Positions 23,563 through 32,773 of a stretch of 64,000 nt of DNA are shown piece after piece. The translations under genes were made by a program, and so were the position numbers. How positions within the stretch are numbered: the first letter of the stretch is position 1; every line of letters starts with the position of its first letter. The notes beneath the pieces are model-generated. The model was not told where the DNA came from, did no database searches, and worked only from the letters and a program-made list of their open reading frames with translations. Origin of the DNA: Lachnospiraceae bacterium (GTDB lineage: Bacteria > Bacillota > Clostridia > Lachnospirales > Lachnospiraceae); assembly GCA_910574805.1 (NCBI GenBank), contig CAJTCV010000015.1, forward strand, positions 1-64,000. Direction: 5' to 3'.

Positions 23563-25008
23563 TTAAACCGGCCGTCCCATATAATAAAATCCCCTGCATT
23601 CCTCCAGTCGGATGTTGACGAACTTTCCGATCAGAGACGCATCGCCCGGAAGATGCACCACATGGTTGTTGCTCAAACGTCCCGTCACGTAGCCGTCCAT
23701 CTGACGGTTGGGTTCCTCTACCAGTACCGTCTGTTGGGTGCCCGTGAAGCGCTCCGCCATTTCTCTGGAAATATCCTGAACCTCTTTTAAGAGCCGGTCA
23801 AAACGGTTCTTCACCACATCCTCCGGGACCTGATCCTCCATGGCGGCCGCCGGCGTGCCGGTCCGTCTGCTGTAGATAAAGGTGAACGCGCTGTCGTAGC
23901 GGACCGTCCGGACCACATCCAGTGTCTCCTGAAAATCTTCCTCTGTCTCTCCCGGGAAGCCAACAATGATATCCGTAGTCAGCGCAATGTCCGGGATCGC
24001 TTTTTTTATCTTTCCTGCCAGTTCCACATACTGTTCCTTCGTATATCTTCGGTTCATGGCCTTCAGGATCCCGGTACTTCCGGACTGCAGCGGCAGATGC
24101 AGATGCCTGCAGATCTTCCGGGATCCTGCCATGACCTGAATCAGCTCCTCCGACAGGTCTTTGGGATGAGAGGTCATAAAGCGGATACGCTCAAGCCCTT
24201 CGATCTTTTCCACCTCCTGTAAAAGCTGAGCAAAAGTCATGGGATCTGATAAATTTTTTCCATAGGAATTTACATTCTGCCCCAGAAGCATGATCTCGGA
24301 CACGCCGTCTTTCACCAACCTTTCGATTTCCTGGAGAATATCCTTTGCTTCCCGGCTGCGCTCCCGCCCTCTCACATAGGGAACGATGCAGTAGCTGCAG
24401 AAATTATTGCAGCCGAACATAATATTGACGCCGGATTTGAACGGATATTTCCGTTCAACAGGCAGATCCTCCACAATCTGATCCGTTTCTTTCCAGATAT
24501 CGATGACTATCCGGTCCGACAAAAACGCCGTGAACAGAAGCTCTGCAAACCGGAAGATATTATGGGTCCCGAAAATCAGATCCACAAACCGGTAGCTTTT
24601 TTTCAGCTTCTCCACCACGGAAGGCTCCTGCATCATGCAGCCGCACAGGGCGATCTTCATATGCGGATTCTTTTTCTTGTAGCCGTGCAGGACACCCAGG
24701 CGCCCATAGACTTTCAGATTGGCGTTTTCCCGGACCGTACAGGTATTGTAGATCACAAAATCCGCCTCTTCGCTGTCTGTCTCCGCATAGCCGATTTTCC
24801 GAAGTATCCCCCGGAGCTTCTCGGAGTCCCGGGCATTCATCTGACACCCCATATTTACCACGCAGGCCCTGGGCAGGTGGCCGTTTTTCTGCTCAAAATC
24901 CCTTACCCATTCTCTGCATTTTGCCATGAAATAATACTGGCGGGCAGGCTCTTCTGCAGGTAGTGCTGAAGCTGTATCTATTTTATCCAAATTAATTTCG
25001 CTATACAT
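23563..25008 (-). CDS. miaB: tRNA-2-methylthio-N6-dimethylallyladenosine synthase
   Basis: 481 aa methylthiotransferase that adds the 2-methylthio group to i6A37 of tRNAs reading UNN codons. Domains: UPF0004 N-terminus with NMGCQMNARDSEKL and later CTVRENA and ALCGCMMQ cluster Cys; radical SAM core with CNNFCSYCIVPYVRGRERSR; TRAM domain at the end (VLVEEPNRQMDGYVTGRLSN). The about 60-residue N-terminal extension is usual in Clostridia. Complete motifs predict an active enzyme. Likely monocistronic. Confidence 0.95.
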   Translation of the reverse strand: MYSEINLDKIDTASALPAEEPARQYYFMAKCREWVRDFEQKNGHLPRACVVNMGCQMNARDSEKLRGILRKIGYAETDSEEADFVIYNTCTVRENANLKVYGRLGVLHGYKKKNPHMKIALCGCMMQEPSVVEKLKKSYRFVDLIFGTHNIFRFAELLFTAFLSDRIVIDIWKETDQIVEDLPVERKYPFKSGVNIMFGCNNFCSYCIVPYVRGRERSREAKDILQEIERLVKDGVSEIMLLGQNVNSYGKNLSDPMTFAQLLQEVEKIEGLERIRFMTSHPKDLSEELIQVMAGSRKICRHLHLPLQSGSTGILKAMNRRYTKEQYVELAGKIKKAIPDIALTTDIIVGFPGETEEDFQETLDVVRTVRYDSAFTFIYSRRTGTPAAAMEDQVPEDVVKNRFDRLLKEVQDISREMAERFTGTQQTVLVEEPNRQMDGYVTGRLSNNHVVHLPGDASLIGKFVNIRLEECRGFYYMGRPV

Positions 25009-25060
25009 TTCTCCTGGCTTTCTCCTTTATCCATCCTGTAATCAGTATAAAGCTGAGCTT

Positions 25061-25093
25061 AAACTGCCGCCCCGGGCGCACCGGGACGGCAGT
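25061..25093 (-). terminator. Hairpin at the end of the kptA unit
   Basis: AACTGCCGCCCCGGG (from 25061) pairs with CCGGGACGGCAGT (25081-25093), a long GC stem starting at the kptA stop codon. The minus-strand T-run behind it is short, so termination may be partial. Confidence 0.55.
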
Positions 25094-25635
25094 CAGTCCA
25101 TCTTCTGCTTCTTCAGATATTTTACCGGCACCTGGCCGGTCAGCCACACGCCGTTGACCGAACGGTAGAACACATAACCGTCTTCCGCCATCTTCTGGCT
25201 GTCCACCTGATAGACCACCGGCTTTCCATGCCGGCTCCCCACCGTCACAGCCGTATCGCAGTCTCCCGACAGGTGTACGTACAGCCTGCCCTTTGGCAAC
25301 AGTCCCAGGCGGTCAATGGACTCCACATATTTCTGACCGGTCCCGTGCCAGAGAATCTTTGGCGGCTCCGTCACCGGAAGCTCCACATCCACGGGAATGG
25401 AATGCCCCTGATTTGCGCGGATCAGCGTCCGGTCTTCATTAAAGGAATACCGCTGTTTGCTGTCTGTCCGGACGATTTCCTCCAGCATCTCCATATGGAA
25501 CTTCTGCGTCTTCTGGACCCCCGCGATCAGATCCTCCACGTCAGCCCAGCCATGCTCATCCAGCGTAATCCCCGCAGCCTCCGGATGATGGCGCAGAATC
25601 AGACTCAAATATTTGCTCGTCTTCGTCAGATTCAT
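25093..25635 (-). CDS. kptA: RNA 2'-phosphotransferase, Tpt1/KptA family
   Basis: 180 aa from ATG 25635 (GGGAGG five bases upstream; longer frames upstream lack a site). Tpt1/KptA transfers an RNA 2'-phosphate to NAD+. Conserved elements: KYLSLILRHHPEAAGITLDE with the RHxP motif, RANQGHS, WHGTG, HLSGD, and the final YRSVNGVWLT. The family completes tRNA splicing in eukaryotes; in bacteria without such introns its physiological substrate is unsettled. Follows a hypothetical gene at 25656 by 20 bases and is probably co-transcribed. Confidence 0.9.
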   Translation of the reverse strand: MNLTKTSKYLSLILRHHPEAAGITLDEHGWADVEDLIAGVQKTQKFHMEMLEEIVRTDSKQRYSFNEDRTLIRANQGHSIPVDVELPVTEPPKILWHGTGQKYVESIDRLGLLPKGRLYVHLSGDCDTAVTVGSRHGKPVVYQVDSQKMAEDGYVFYRSVNGVWLTGQVPVKYLKKQKMD

Positions 25636-25655
25636 AATGTCCTCCCTCATCCCTG

Positions 25656-26009
25656 TCAAAAGGAAACCGGTTCGTACTCGTCCATATTCACCTGCAGCCT
25701 GCCTGCAAAAAAATCCAGGAAGATCTGAATGCACTCTTCGTCCTGACATACCTTATAAAGCAGGGTGGTTCCTTCTTCCTGTTCGATTCCAAGCTCGGTC
25801 TCAATGCCGCCGTCCTTCTGTACACATGCCTGTACATAGCGGATTTTCTGCCCCTGCACCTTCGGCGCAGACAGCACGACAAACTGATCCGGGGTGACGA
25901 AAAGATCCTCCAGATATTCCTTGATCTCTTCCGGTCCGAATTCCGTCAATTCATTTTCCTGGTTCCGGAGAGTAAACGTCTCCTCTTCCGGCATGTTTTT
26001 AAAAATCAT
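25656..26009 (-). CDS. Hypothetical protein in the kptA unit
   Basis: 117 aa, acidic, alpha/beta in pattern with no signal peptide or membrane segment. I do not recognise the family. Features: an N-terminal LRNQENELTEFGPEEIKEYL stretch, a central FVVLSAPKVQGQKIRYVQAC strand pair, and a closing FFAGRLQVNMDEYEPV. Its start overlaps the end of the lipoprotein gene upstream by 11 bases and kptA follows, so the three form one leftward unit. The composition resembles small immunity-type or SMI1-like proteins in general, without a specific match. Confidence 0.6.
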   Translation of the reverse strand: MIFKNMPEEETFTLRNQENELTEFGPEEIKEYLEDLFVTPDQFVVLSAPKVQGQKIRYVQACVQKDGGIETELGIEQEEGTTLLYKVCQDEECIQIFLDFFAGRLQVNMDEYEPVSF

Positions 26010-26634
26010 ATTGTCCTCCTGCTTCCTCTGTCAGGTCTGTCAGATATTCCAGCAGCAGCCTCTGCTCTGCCTCTCCCATGTGCTCCATTACCTCATCCAC
26101 AGAATGATTCCACTGGTTCCGGTTCAGCATATCCATCCGATCCGTATCCAGCGCGAATTCCCTCCGGTCCGGCCGGTTCCGGTAGAGTCGGACCTCTGTA
26201 ATATTTTCCTGATCTTCCGTACCAGTCAACGGCCTGTATTCCACAACGATCATCACATCCTTATTTTCATCCTCATCATAATCCTGAAAACAGACTTCTC
26301 TCACCTGTACAAAGCTCTGCTGCGGACGGCAATTGCCTTCCATTACATACGGGAACTGATACTGGATCTCTCCGTCTCTTTCCAGCCAGAACACCGCGTC
26401 TTCCGTCTCCTTTGCGCTCTGATCCGGCGCACAGGAGACGAAAGTCACCTCTCCCTGCCCTTCCAGTTCCACCTGAAAGCACTGATCCCTGATCTTCCCC
26501 TGCAGATCTGCTGCAGAGGAAACCGGTTCAGCAGACTCCGTCCCGTCAGGTATCTCATCTGTCCGCATACTCCCGCAGCCCGAGATCAGGAAAAAGCAGA
26601 AAAAGAGAATCCATGCCTGATGTCTGCACTCCAT
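25999..26634 (-). CDS. Putative lipoprotein with Ca-binding-like repeat
   Basis: 211 aa from ATG 26634 (GGGAG site). Signal peptide ILFFCFFLISGCGS ends in a lipobox (ISGC), so the mature protein should be lipid-anchored outside the membrane. A mid-protein segment CFQDYDEDENKDVMIVVEYR has the D-x-D-x-D/N spacing of VCBS/FG-GAP calcium loops. The rest is beta-rich. No enzyme motif visible. First gene of the unit with the 117-aa hypothetical and kptA. Confidence 0.65.
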   Translation of the reverse strand: MECRHQAWILFFCFFLISGCGSMRTDEIPDGTESAEPVSSAADLQGKIRDQCFQVELEGQGEVTFVSCAPDQSAKETEDAVFWLERDGEIQYQFPYVMEGNCRPQQSFVQVREVCFQDYDEDENKDVMIVVEYRPLTGTEDQENITEVRLYRNRPDRREFALDTDRMDMLNRNQWNHSVDEVMEHMGEAEQRLLLEYLTDLTEEAGGQYDF

Positions 26635-26767
26635 CCCGTACACTCCCTTCTCTGTCATTCATTATAACGTCTCCCGCTGCAAAGAACAATAAAAATATTT
26701 CTGAAAGAACTGCTTTTAAGAGAAATATCCGAAAATGTCCGTGTCAGGCGGACAGATGACCGGATAC

Positions 26768-26801
26768 AAAAATAACGGAGAAAGCATAATGCCTCCCCCG
26801 T
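26768..26801 (-). terminator. Terminator of the acyl-CoA carboxyltransferase gene
   Basis: Minus strand ACGGGGGAGGC (complement of 26791-26801) pairs over 11 positions, including three G-T wobbles, with GCTTTCTCCGT (complement of 26775-26785), loop ATTAT, followed by TATTTTT. Confidence 0.8.
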
Positions 26802-26836
26802 ACTTTTCAGACAGATGATCCCTGTGCAGTCTTCGC

Positions 26837-28450
26837 CTACAACGGGATATTACCATGCTTCTTCGGTACCGGCGCCACCTGCTTGTTCTTCAGCATCCGC
26901 AGCGCTGCGGTCAGCCGTTTTCTCGTCTCATCCGGCTTGATGACCTCTGTAACAAAGCCTCTGGATGCCGCCACATAAGGATTCATGAATTTCTCCTTAT
27001 ATTCCTGCACCAGGTGGTCTCTCGTCTCTTCTTTATTCTCCGATTCATTAATTGCACGCTTGAAAGCGATATTCACCGCACCCTCGGCACCCATAACCGC
27101 GATCTCGGCTCCGGGCCATGCATAGACCATATCCGCCCCCATATTTTTACTGTTCATGGCGATATAGGCGCCGCCGTAGGCCTTCCGCATGATGACGGAG
27201 ATCTTCGGCACGGTTGCCTCTGAAAATGCGTAGAGCATCTTGGCCCCATGGCGGATGATTCCTTTGTGCTCCTGTGCCGTACCCGGCATAAATGCGGGCA
27301 CATCCACCAGCACGATCAGCGGAACGTTGTAGCAGTCGCAGGTCCGGATAAAACGCGCCGCCTTGTCCGATGCATCGTAATCCAGACTTCCCGCCAGGAC
27401 CATGGGCTGATTCGCCACGATGCCGACGCTCTGCCCGTCAATCCTGCCGTAACCTACCACCACATTTTTTGCAAAATCCTTCTGGACCTCAAAAAAACTG
27501 TCCGCGTCGCAGATCCGGGTGATGACCTCCAGCACATTGTAGGCTTTTCTGGAATTGTCCGGCACGATCTCTGTCAGCTCATGGCAGCGGTCTGATACTT
27601 CCTGCCGGTTCCGGCGGTTCACCAGACTGTTCAGAGAATACAAAAGCGATTTCTTTCCGGTGGATTCCTCTTTCTTCTTAATAACCGGCGCCTTTTCCAG
27701 ATAGCTTCCGGGCAGATAGGACAGAAGCTTTCTCACGCCCTCGAAGCAGGTCCGCTCTTCTTTATATGTGAAATGCGTCACGCCGCTTTTGGATGCATGA
27801 ACCGATGCCCCGCCCAGCTCATCCACTGTACATTCCTCATTCACCACGGTCTTCACCACCTGCGGTCCCGTAATGAACATCTTGCCGATGCCGTTTACCA
27901 TGAAAATATAATCGCAGATGGCCGGGGAATAGCATGCTCCGCCGGAACAGGGGCCCACGATCACCGCAATCTGAGGAATCACGCCGGAAGCTCTGGTATT
28001 GCGCAGAAAGATATTCGCATACCCGCTGAGGGAGTCGATCCCCTCTTCGATTCTCGCTCCGCCGCTGTCATTGATCATAATGATGGGAGCTTTCATATCA
28101 TACGCCATATCCTGGATCCTGGCAATCTTCATGGAATGATATTCTCCAAGAGATCCTCCGATGACCGTAAAATCCTCCGACGACACGAATACCGTCCGCC
28201 CGTCGATCTCGCCGTAGCCGGTGACAACTCCGTCCCCCGGCACCCGCTTTTTATCCAGACCGAAATCATCAATCCTGGATTCAATAAAATTATCTACCTC
28301 CACAAAAGTACCCGGGTCAAAAAGCATGTCGATCCGCTCACGGGCAGTCAGTTTTCCGCTCTTGTGCTGTTTCTCGATCTTGTCTCTTCCGCCTGCCTGA
28401 AGAATCCGGTTCCTCTTCCGGTCAAGGGCGCTGATACTGTCTTTCCACAT
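26837..28450 (-). CDS. Acyl-CoA carboxylase carboxyltransferase subunit (PccB/MmdA-like)
   Basis: 537 aa from ATG 28450 (AGAGGTG site; longer frames start upstream of the mapped promoter). Two crotonase-type halves: N-terminal with GDGVVTGYGEIDGRTV and INDSGGARIEEG, C-terminal with PGTAQEHKGIIRHGAKMLYA and KAYGGAYIAMNSK. It moves carboxyl from carboxybiotin to an acyl-CoA (acetyl- or propionyl-CoA) or the reverse in decarboxylases. No biotin carboxylase, BCCP or membrane decarboxylase subunit is next to it; partners must be elsewhere. Two FabT-like boxes over its promoter tie it to fatty-acid metabolism, favouring an acetyl-CoA or odd-chain role. Monocistronic, own terminator. Confidence 0.9.
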   Translation of the reverse strand: MWKDSISALDRKRNRILQAGGRDKIEKQHKSGKLTARERIDMLFDPGTFVEVDNFIESRIDDFGLDKKRVPGDGVVTGYGEIDGRTVFVSSEDFTVIGGSLGEYHSMKIARIQDMAYDMKAPIIMINDSGGARIEEGIDSLSGYANIFLRNTRASGVIPQIAVIVGPCSGGACYSPAICDYIFMVNGIGKMFITGPQVVKTVVNEECTVDELGGASVHASKSGVTHFTYKEERTCFEGVRKLLSYLPGSYLEKAPVIKKKEESTGKKSLLYSLNSLVNRRNRQEVSDRCHELTEIVPDNSRKAYNVLEVITRICDADSFFEVQKDFAKNVVVGYGRIDGQSVGIVANQPMVLAGSLDYDASDKAARFIRTCDCYNVPLIVLVDVPAFMPGTAQEHKGIIRHGAKMLYAFSEATVPKISVIMRKAYGGAYIAMNSKNMGADMVYAWPGAEIAVMGAEGAVNIAFKRAINESENKEETRDHLVQEYKEKFMNPYVAASRGFVTEVIKPDETRKRLTAALRMLKNKQVAPVPKKHGNIPL

Positions 28451-28495
28451 AAATGATACACCTCTTACATCTGGTAATTTTGTTGCCGTCTTTAT

Positions 28496-28562
28496 TACTT
28501 TGATTATCAAAGTATATACCAGATCTTCGGAGATGTCAAGATATTTTGATTATCAAAATATC
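28496..28562 (-). promoter_or_regulatory. Promoter flanked by two perfect FabT-like palindromes
   Basis: Minus strand TTGACA (complement of 28534-28539), 17 bases, TATACT (complement of 28511-28516). Box A, 28496-28514, is a perfect 19-base palindrome over the -10; box B, 28540-28562, a perfect 23-base palindrome just upstream of the -35. Both contain TTTGATTATCAAA, matching the known FabT (MarR family) site of streptococcal fatty-acid genes. Centres are 46 bases apart. Strong evidence for repression by a FabT-like regulator. Confidence 0.8.
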
Positions 28563-31470
28563 AATCGGTTACCTGCAGATATTGTTCTCTCATCTTTTCA
28601 TAATTGCTCTTTCCGTCATAAGAAAATTCCCCGAACTGATCAAGAATCGCGGAGGGATCCATGATTTCTGAAAACAGCAGGTCCAGACAGTCCCGGATCC
28701 TCCGGAGATCTTCATGAATGAGGTATCCCGGGACTGTCTGCCCAAGGAATATCTCCTTCCGGTACCGGTTCCCCTCTGCGTCCATATATTCCTTCACATC
28801 CGCCACCAGACGGTGGATCTGTCCAGGTCCGTCATCCATATAAATCAACTGATGGCGCCCCTCGTCCTGAATCAGAATCAGATGGCGTTCCTGATCTGTA
28901 TATCCTTCCTCATACCGCCAGGTGAGCGTCAGCCGCCCGAGAGCTCCCTGCATATACCGGGAAAGCTGATACTGCACGCCGGCTTTGTCCTTTTTGACCT
29001 CCACAGGTCCGGATGATGTCCCGTCAGACTCTGTATAAGATATCCGGACCGGGAGATGCGGCAGATAGAAGCGGTCCAGGATCTGGTTGCAGGCCTGAGC
29101 AGCCGGGTATCCTCCGTACAGTCTTTTGGCAAGCCGGTACCGCTGCCTTGTCTCAAAACGGTAGATCTGCGGGGACCACATCATCATTCTCGGATCCGGA
29201 TCACTGCAGGCGGTCTGAGAGAGGATCTCATCCAGCAGATCCCGGATCATATTCGTATTCTGATGCACCTGATAGTCACACAGCCGGCCCAGTCCGAAGG
29301 GAACATGGACAACCGCATCACTCTCCACCGTCGCATATACCTCCGGCAGGCTCACAAGCGCATACCAGTCCTGCTTCCCGTGCAGAAAGCAGAAGCATGC
29401 ATACTGATGCCGTTTCCCGTCTCCAAGAAACAAAAGTGAATGCCCGCCGAAGACAAGCTCCAGTCTGTTTATTTTTTCATCCAGATATTCTCGGAGCAGT
29501 TCCTGAACGAGAGCTTCCGTCACCTGCTCTTCCCTGTAAACCTTCTCCGGCTGATACGGAATTCTCACAAGCACTGTGACAGGCAGCTGTTTCAGATACA
29601 CGCCGGCGTCCTTCTGTCTGGTCAGCTCGCCCAGAAGCCTCGTCCCCATCCGGACCGCCATGTCCATGTCTCCGACCCGGTAGATTCCGTTCGGCACAGG
29701 ATTTCTCTCACAGAGCGTCTCTTCATAAAGCACAAGCGTGTCATTCCTGCAGATATCACAGCCGAAAAGCTGATCGCCCTTTTCCGCATAGAGGCTCAGG
29801 ACCGGAAGCTCATCATCTTCTTCCCGGCAGATCCGCCCTGTGATACAGTCGGCAATGACCGGTATGTCCTCTTTCGGCACGGGAAGCCTCGAAAGCCGTT
29901 TCTTCAGCTCTGCAAAAACAGACAGATGTGCGGCAAAAGGAGCCACAGCAATGGGTGCCAGCAGCCAGAACTGTGTGTCGTCCTCGATCTTCTCAAGATC
30001 TTCTCCCGGAAAATACGGCACCCTGGGACTGTCATTCCACCGGTACTCCAGATAACGCATATGGAAAGAAATATGAAGCACATTTTTTCCAAACCGGATC
30101 TCCACCGGCTGCCCGGCAGAAAGTCCGCTCTTCCCAGGCGCTGCAAGTCCCCGGCTCCATTCCGGAGAATACGGCATGCAGCCTGCCAGATGCTCCGTGA
30201 GACAGATCTGATCCTTCAGCCCCCGCGCCAGATGAAATGCAGTATTCAGATAATACCGTACATAGGCCCTTCTCTGGAAGTCAAAACGCCCCCACATGTA
30301 TCCGGACTGTTCATCTTCCATAAGCTCCTGCTGCACCCTTTCCTTCTCCTGCCGCTCTTCCTGCACTTCCTGAATCCGGGCCAGGACCCTGCCTGCATAG
30401 GGCGCTTGCGGATGCGTCTCGTAATATATCTTCAGCTTTTCGAGGAGATAGGCTCCGCTCCCCCGGGTGATCCAGTAGTGAAGAATCTGCTCTTCCACGA
30501 AACTGCTGTCTGCCAGAGCATACTGTACGTCATCCTTTGCGAAGAACTGATCCATGCTCTCTCGTTCTTCCTCCGTACGTCCTTCATTGAAGAAATAGGA
30601 AGACCCGGTATCGTACTGATGAAATTCCCTCAAGAGCTCCCGGTAGCTGACTCTCGGCTTCTCTCCCAGCTCCGGCAGGTGTATCAGGGCGGTTTCTCTC
30701 AGTTCACCATACAGAAGCTTCTCCCGGCCGTTGGTGGCATTGTCCAGATACAGATGATTCCAGAGGATCCGGTATGCCTGTTCCGGCAGATCCGCATGCT
30801 GGAAAAAACAGGTGATCAGCCTGACCGATCTGGGATGGCGCTGTGACAGCTCGTACTGCTGCGCATTCAGGATCGGCCTGTCCGATATATTCGCCAGCGT
30901 ATACCGGTCGACGATCTTGCCCAGGTACAGGTACATCCCGTCGTCCCAGCTGTCGGTCCGGGCCATCATCAGAAGTTCCCGGTAATCCCGGAAGCCCATC
31001 TGCATGGCGGGATCATTCTTTTTAAACTGACTGATCACCGGACCCAGCTTTGCGATCTCTGCAATATATTCGAGTCCCGGAAAGAGCGCGTTGTCTTCCG
31101 CCCGAAATTCGCCGCTTATTTTCCGGATGCCGTAGGCAATATACAGTTCTGTTAAAAATTCTCTGCCAGGCGGACAGTCCTCCTGATGATCCCGCACGGT
31201 CTCCCACATCAGTCTGGTAAAGGCTTCTTCCCGCCAGCCTTTCAGGAAAGTCCAGGACAGAAAATAATCCGACCATGCCGTCCGGTCCTTCCGGCGCTTC
31301 CCGGTATACAGCTCCTGAAATCTGCAGATACCATCGCTGCCCCAATATGGATTTCCGTCCGGACGCTTCTGCCAGAAGCCGGACTCCGGCATACCCGCCG
31401 CGCCTTTTGCCGACTTTCCTGCCTCTGCCTCACCTGCATCCTGTTTCCATGTATCTTTTGATTCCATCAT
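28561..31470 (-). CDS. Large protein of unknown function
   Basis: 969 aa, no signal peptide, no membrane helix, mixed alpha/beta. I do not recognise a catalogued domain with certainty. An early segment (WSDYFLSWTFLKGWREEAF ... FLTELYIAYGI) resembles, in spacing of aromatic residues and FL--LY--YG, the middle of the J-domain protein at 37635-39131 (WWGEYLRSEDFQEIKW ... FLLPLWDIYGF), hinting at a shared helical module. Residues about 350-400 are coiled coil. The last third has strand-rich segments such as RYEEGYTDQERHLILIQDEG. Its stop codon lies inside FabT-like box B. Probably monocistronic. Possible chaperone-related role, low confidence. Confidence 0.55.
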   Translation of the reverse strand: MMESKDTWKQDAGEAEAGKSAKGAAGMPESGFWQKRPDGNPYWGSDGICRFQELYTGKRRKDRTAWSDYFLSWTFLKGWREEAFTRLMWETVRDHQEDCPPGREFLTELYIAYGIRKISGEFRAEDNALFPGLEYIAEIAKLGPVISQFKKNDPAMQMGFRDYRELLMMARTDSWDDGMYLYLGKIVDRYTLANISDRPILNAQQYELSQRHPRSVRLITCFFQHADLPEQAYRILWNHLYLDNATNGREKLLYGELRETALIHLPELGEKPRVSYRELLREFHQYDTGSSYFFNEGRTEEERESMDQFFAKDDVQYALADSSFVEEQILHYWITRGSGAYLLEKLKIYYETHPQAPYAGRVLARIQEVQEERQEKERVQQELMEDEQSGYMWGRFDFQRRAYVRYYLNTAFHLARGLKDQICLTEHLAGCMPYSPEWSRGLAAPGKSGLSAGQPVEIRFGKNVLHISFHMRYLEYRWNDSPRVPYFPGEDLEKIEDDTQFWLLAPIAVAPFAAHLSVFAELKKRLSRLPVPKEDIPVIADCITGRICREEDDELPVLSLYAEKGDQLFGCDICRNDTLVLYEETLCERNPVPNGIYRVGDMDMAVRMGTRLLGELTRQKDAGVYLKQLPVTVLVRIPYQPEKVYREEQVTEALVQELLREYLDEKINRLELVFGGHSLLFLGDGKRHQYACFCFLHGKQDWYALVSLPEVYATVESDAVVHVPFGLGRLCDYQVHQNTNMIRDLLDEILSQTACSDPDPRMMMWSPQIYRFETRQRYRLAKRLYGGYPAAQACNQILDRFYLPHLPVRISYTESDGTSSGPVEVKKDKAGVQYQLSRYMQGALGRLTLTWRYEEGYTDQERHLILIQDEGRHQLIYMDDGPGQIHRLVADVKEYMDAEGNRYRKEIFLGQTVPGYLIHEDLRRIRDCLDLLFSEIMDPSAILDQFGEFSYDGKSNYEKMREQYLQVTD

Positions 31471-31718
31471 GACCTTTTACTCCTTCCTGCTCCTTTTCCT
31501 GAAGTGTATCCGCCCGGCATAAATCCGGCAATGTTGTTTCAGGCAGAATACTGTATTATATTTTATCATATCCCACTCTGGCGGACTACTGTTTTTTAGA
31601 ATCCGTTCCTGTATCTGCAGCGATGATGCATGGACCTCTTCTGTGTCAGGAGACAGAAAAATTCCCCGGCAGTCAGCTCCTGCCGGGGAGTTATCATTCA
31701 AATCCGTTCCTGTTCCCA
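31471..31718. other. Non-coding gap between the 969-aa gene and the small hypothetical gene
   Basis: About 250 bases. It holds the terminator at 31653-31689 and otherwise low-information AT-richer sequence. A minus-strand open frame at 31477-31728 has no binding site, runs through the terminator hairpin and shows no protein-like composition; I see no gene. Confidence 0.6.
31653..31689 (-). terminator. Terminator of the 130-aa hypothetical gene
   Basis: TCCCCGGCAG (31663-31672) and CTGCCGGGGA (31680-31689) are exact complements; on the minus strand the stem is followed by ATTTTTC. Confidence 0.85.
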
Positions 31719-32111
31719 TCACGCGCACATATTCTGAAAATCCAGCCGGATCAGACGGTTTCCGTCCTCGTCCTGCGGATCCCGCATATAGACCAGATCC
31801 ATGTCCCGCGCCTGAAATTCCACCACTGCCTGCTCCAGAGAGATCGCCCGGCAGGACCCGGGCCAGCGTCCGTCCACGGGAATGGAATTAAAATTCTCCG
31901 GGTCCCACAGAATCAGCGACACCACCTTGGCGTGGCACGCCAGCGCCAGATCGATCGTCTTCTGCAGTCCCAGATACTCTGCAGCAAGGTTAATGAGCAG
32001 CACATCCGAGTCCCTGACAGCCGGATCGCGGTAATCCAGCTCGTAGACCGTCTGTTCTTCGTATTGTTCCATCTGCTGCCTGCGAAGGGCATCCAATAAA
32101 GCATGAATCAT
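31719..32111 (-). CDS. Hypothetical protein
   Basis: 130 aa, soluble, acidic. No recognised family. It begins with an amphipathic helix (LLDALRRQQMEQYEEQTV), has an alpha/beta middle (DVLLINLAAEYLGLQKTIDL, VVSLILWDPENFNS) and a closing strand region (AVVEFQARDMDLVYMRDP). The pattern is consistent with a small regulatory or sensor fold. Single gene with a strong terminator behind it. Confidence 0.6.
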   Translation of the reverse strand: MIHALLDALRRQQMEQYEEQTVYELDYRDPAVRDSDVLLINLAAEYLGLQKTIDLALACHAKVVSLILWDPENFNSIPVDGRWPGSCRAISLEQAVVEFQARDMDLVYMRDPQDEDGNRLIRLDFQNMCA

Positions 32112-32193
32112 CGTACCTCATTCCTTTCCTCTTGTCTTTTTCTATTATATTAGACGCTTTTTGTATCCAAAAAGTTTCATATTCCGAAAAAAA

Positions 32194-32772
32194 TCAGATT
32201 TTTTTCTTATCCTCCGTATCTTCCAGCCGGCTGATATCCTCCGGTTCCGTATAAAGCTCGTTTTTTTTCTTCAAAATCAGCCGGACGCCGCTGATGATCA
32301 GAACCGCGGCGATCACAAATCTCGGGATGCTGTACAGATAATTGCCCACCACTTTGGCAAAATCCACAGAAACATACGTTCTGAGCAAAGCCAGCAGATT
32401 CCGGATCGAGGGATTCCAGATGGCGGCAACACCGAACAGAACCAGAAGCCAGCCAAAGATCTTCGTCTGTTTTCCGTTCAGCTTACCGTCCGGGAGGATC
32501 TGATCCAGATGAAACAGATAGTCGTCCTCCAGCATATAAAACTCTTCATCCGGAAGGCTTACCTTATTGTGCACGTTAAACAGACTGTAAAACCACAGAA
32601 TCATGACGCTGATCACAAGCCAGGACGCGTCGATCCATATACCTGTGAGAAATATACCGTAGGCAAGACACATGATACTGAGCCCTTCCTTCATAAATCC
32701 CAGATACATCTCCCCGGCTCCCGGGATAAGGGAACAGATAAATGTGATAAATCCACTCTTTTTCTTGATCAT
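32194..32772 (-). CDS. Membrane protein of the sigma/anti-sigma operon (TM2-like N-terminus)
   Basis: 192 aa from ATG 32772 (AGGAGG six bases upstream). KKSGFITFICSLIPGAGEMY plus the next helix resembles a TM2-type membrane pair; two further helices and a C-terminal pair follow, ending in a charged tail (SRLEDTEDKKKI). Immediately downstream of the anti-sigma gene, so part of the leftward ECF operon. It may modify anti-sigma activity or be its sensor partner; this is inferred from position only. Confidence 0.65.
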   Translation of the reverse strand: MIKKKSGFITFICSLIPGAGEMYLGFMKEGLSIMCLAYGIFLTGIWIDASWLVISVMILWFYSLFNVHNKVSLPDEEFYMLEDDYLFHLDQILPDGKLNGKQTKIFGWLLVLFGVAAIWNPSIRNLLALLRTYVSVDFAKVVGNYLYSIPRFVIAAVLIISGVRLILKKKNELYTEPEDISRLEDTEDKKKI

Positions 32773-32773
32773 T

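Noticed and set aside
29440-30846. Plus-strand frame of 468 residues
   Set aside because: Antisense to the 969-aa gene; composition typical of a reverse-frame shadow.
31477-31728. 83-residue minus-strand frame
   Set aside because: No binding site, passes through a terminator hairpin, no recognisable composition.
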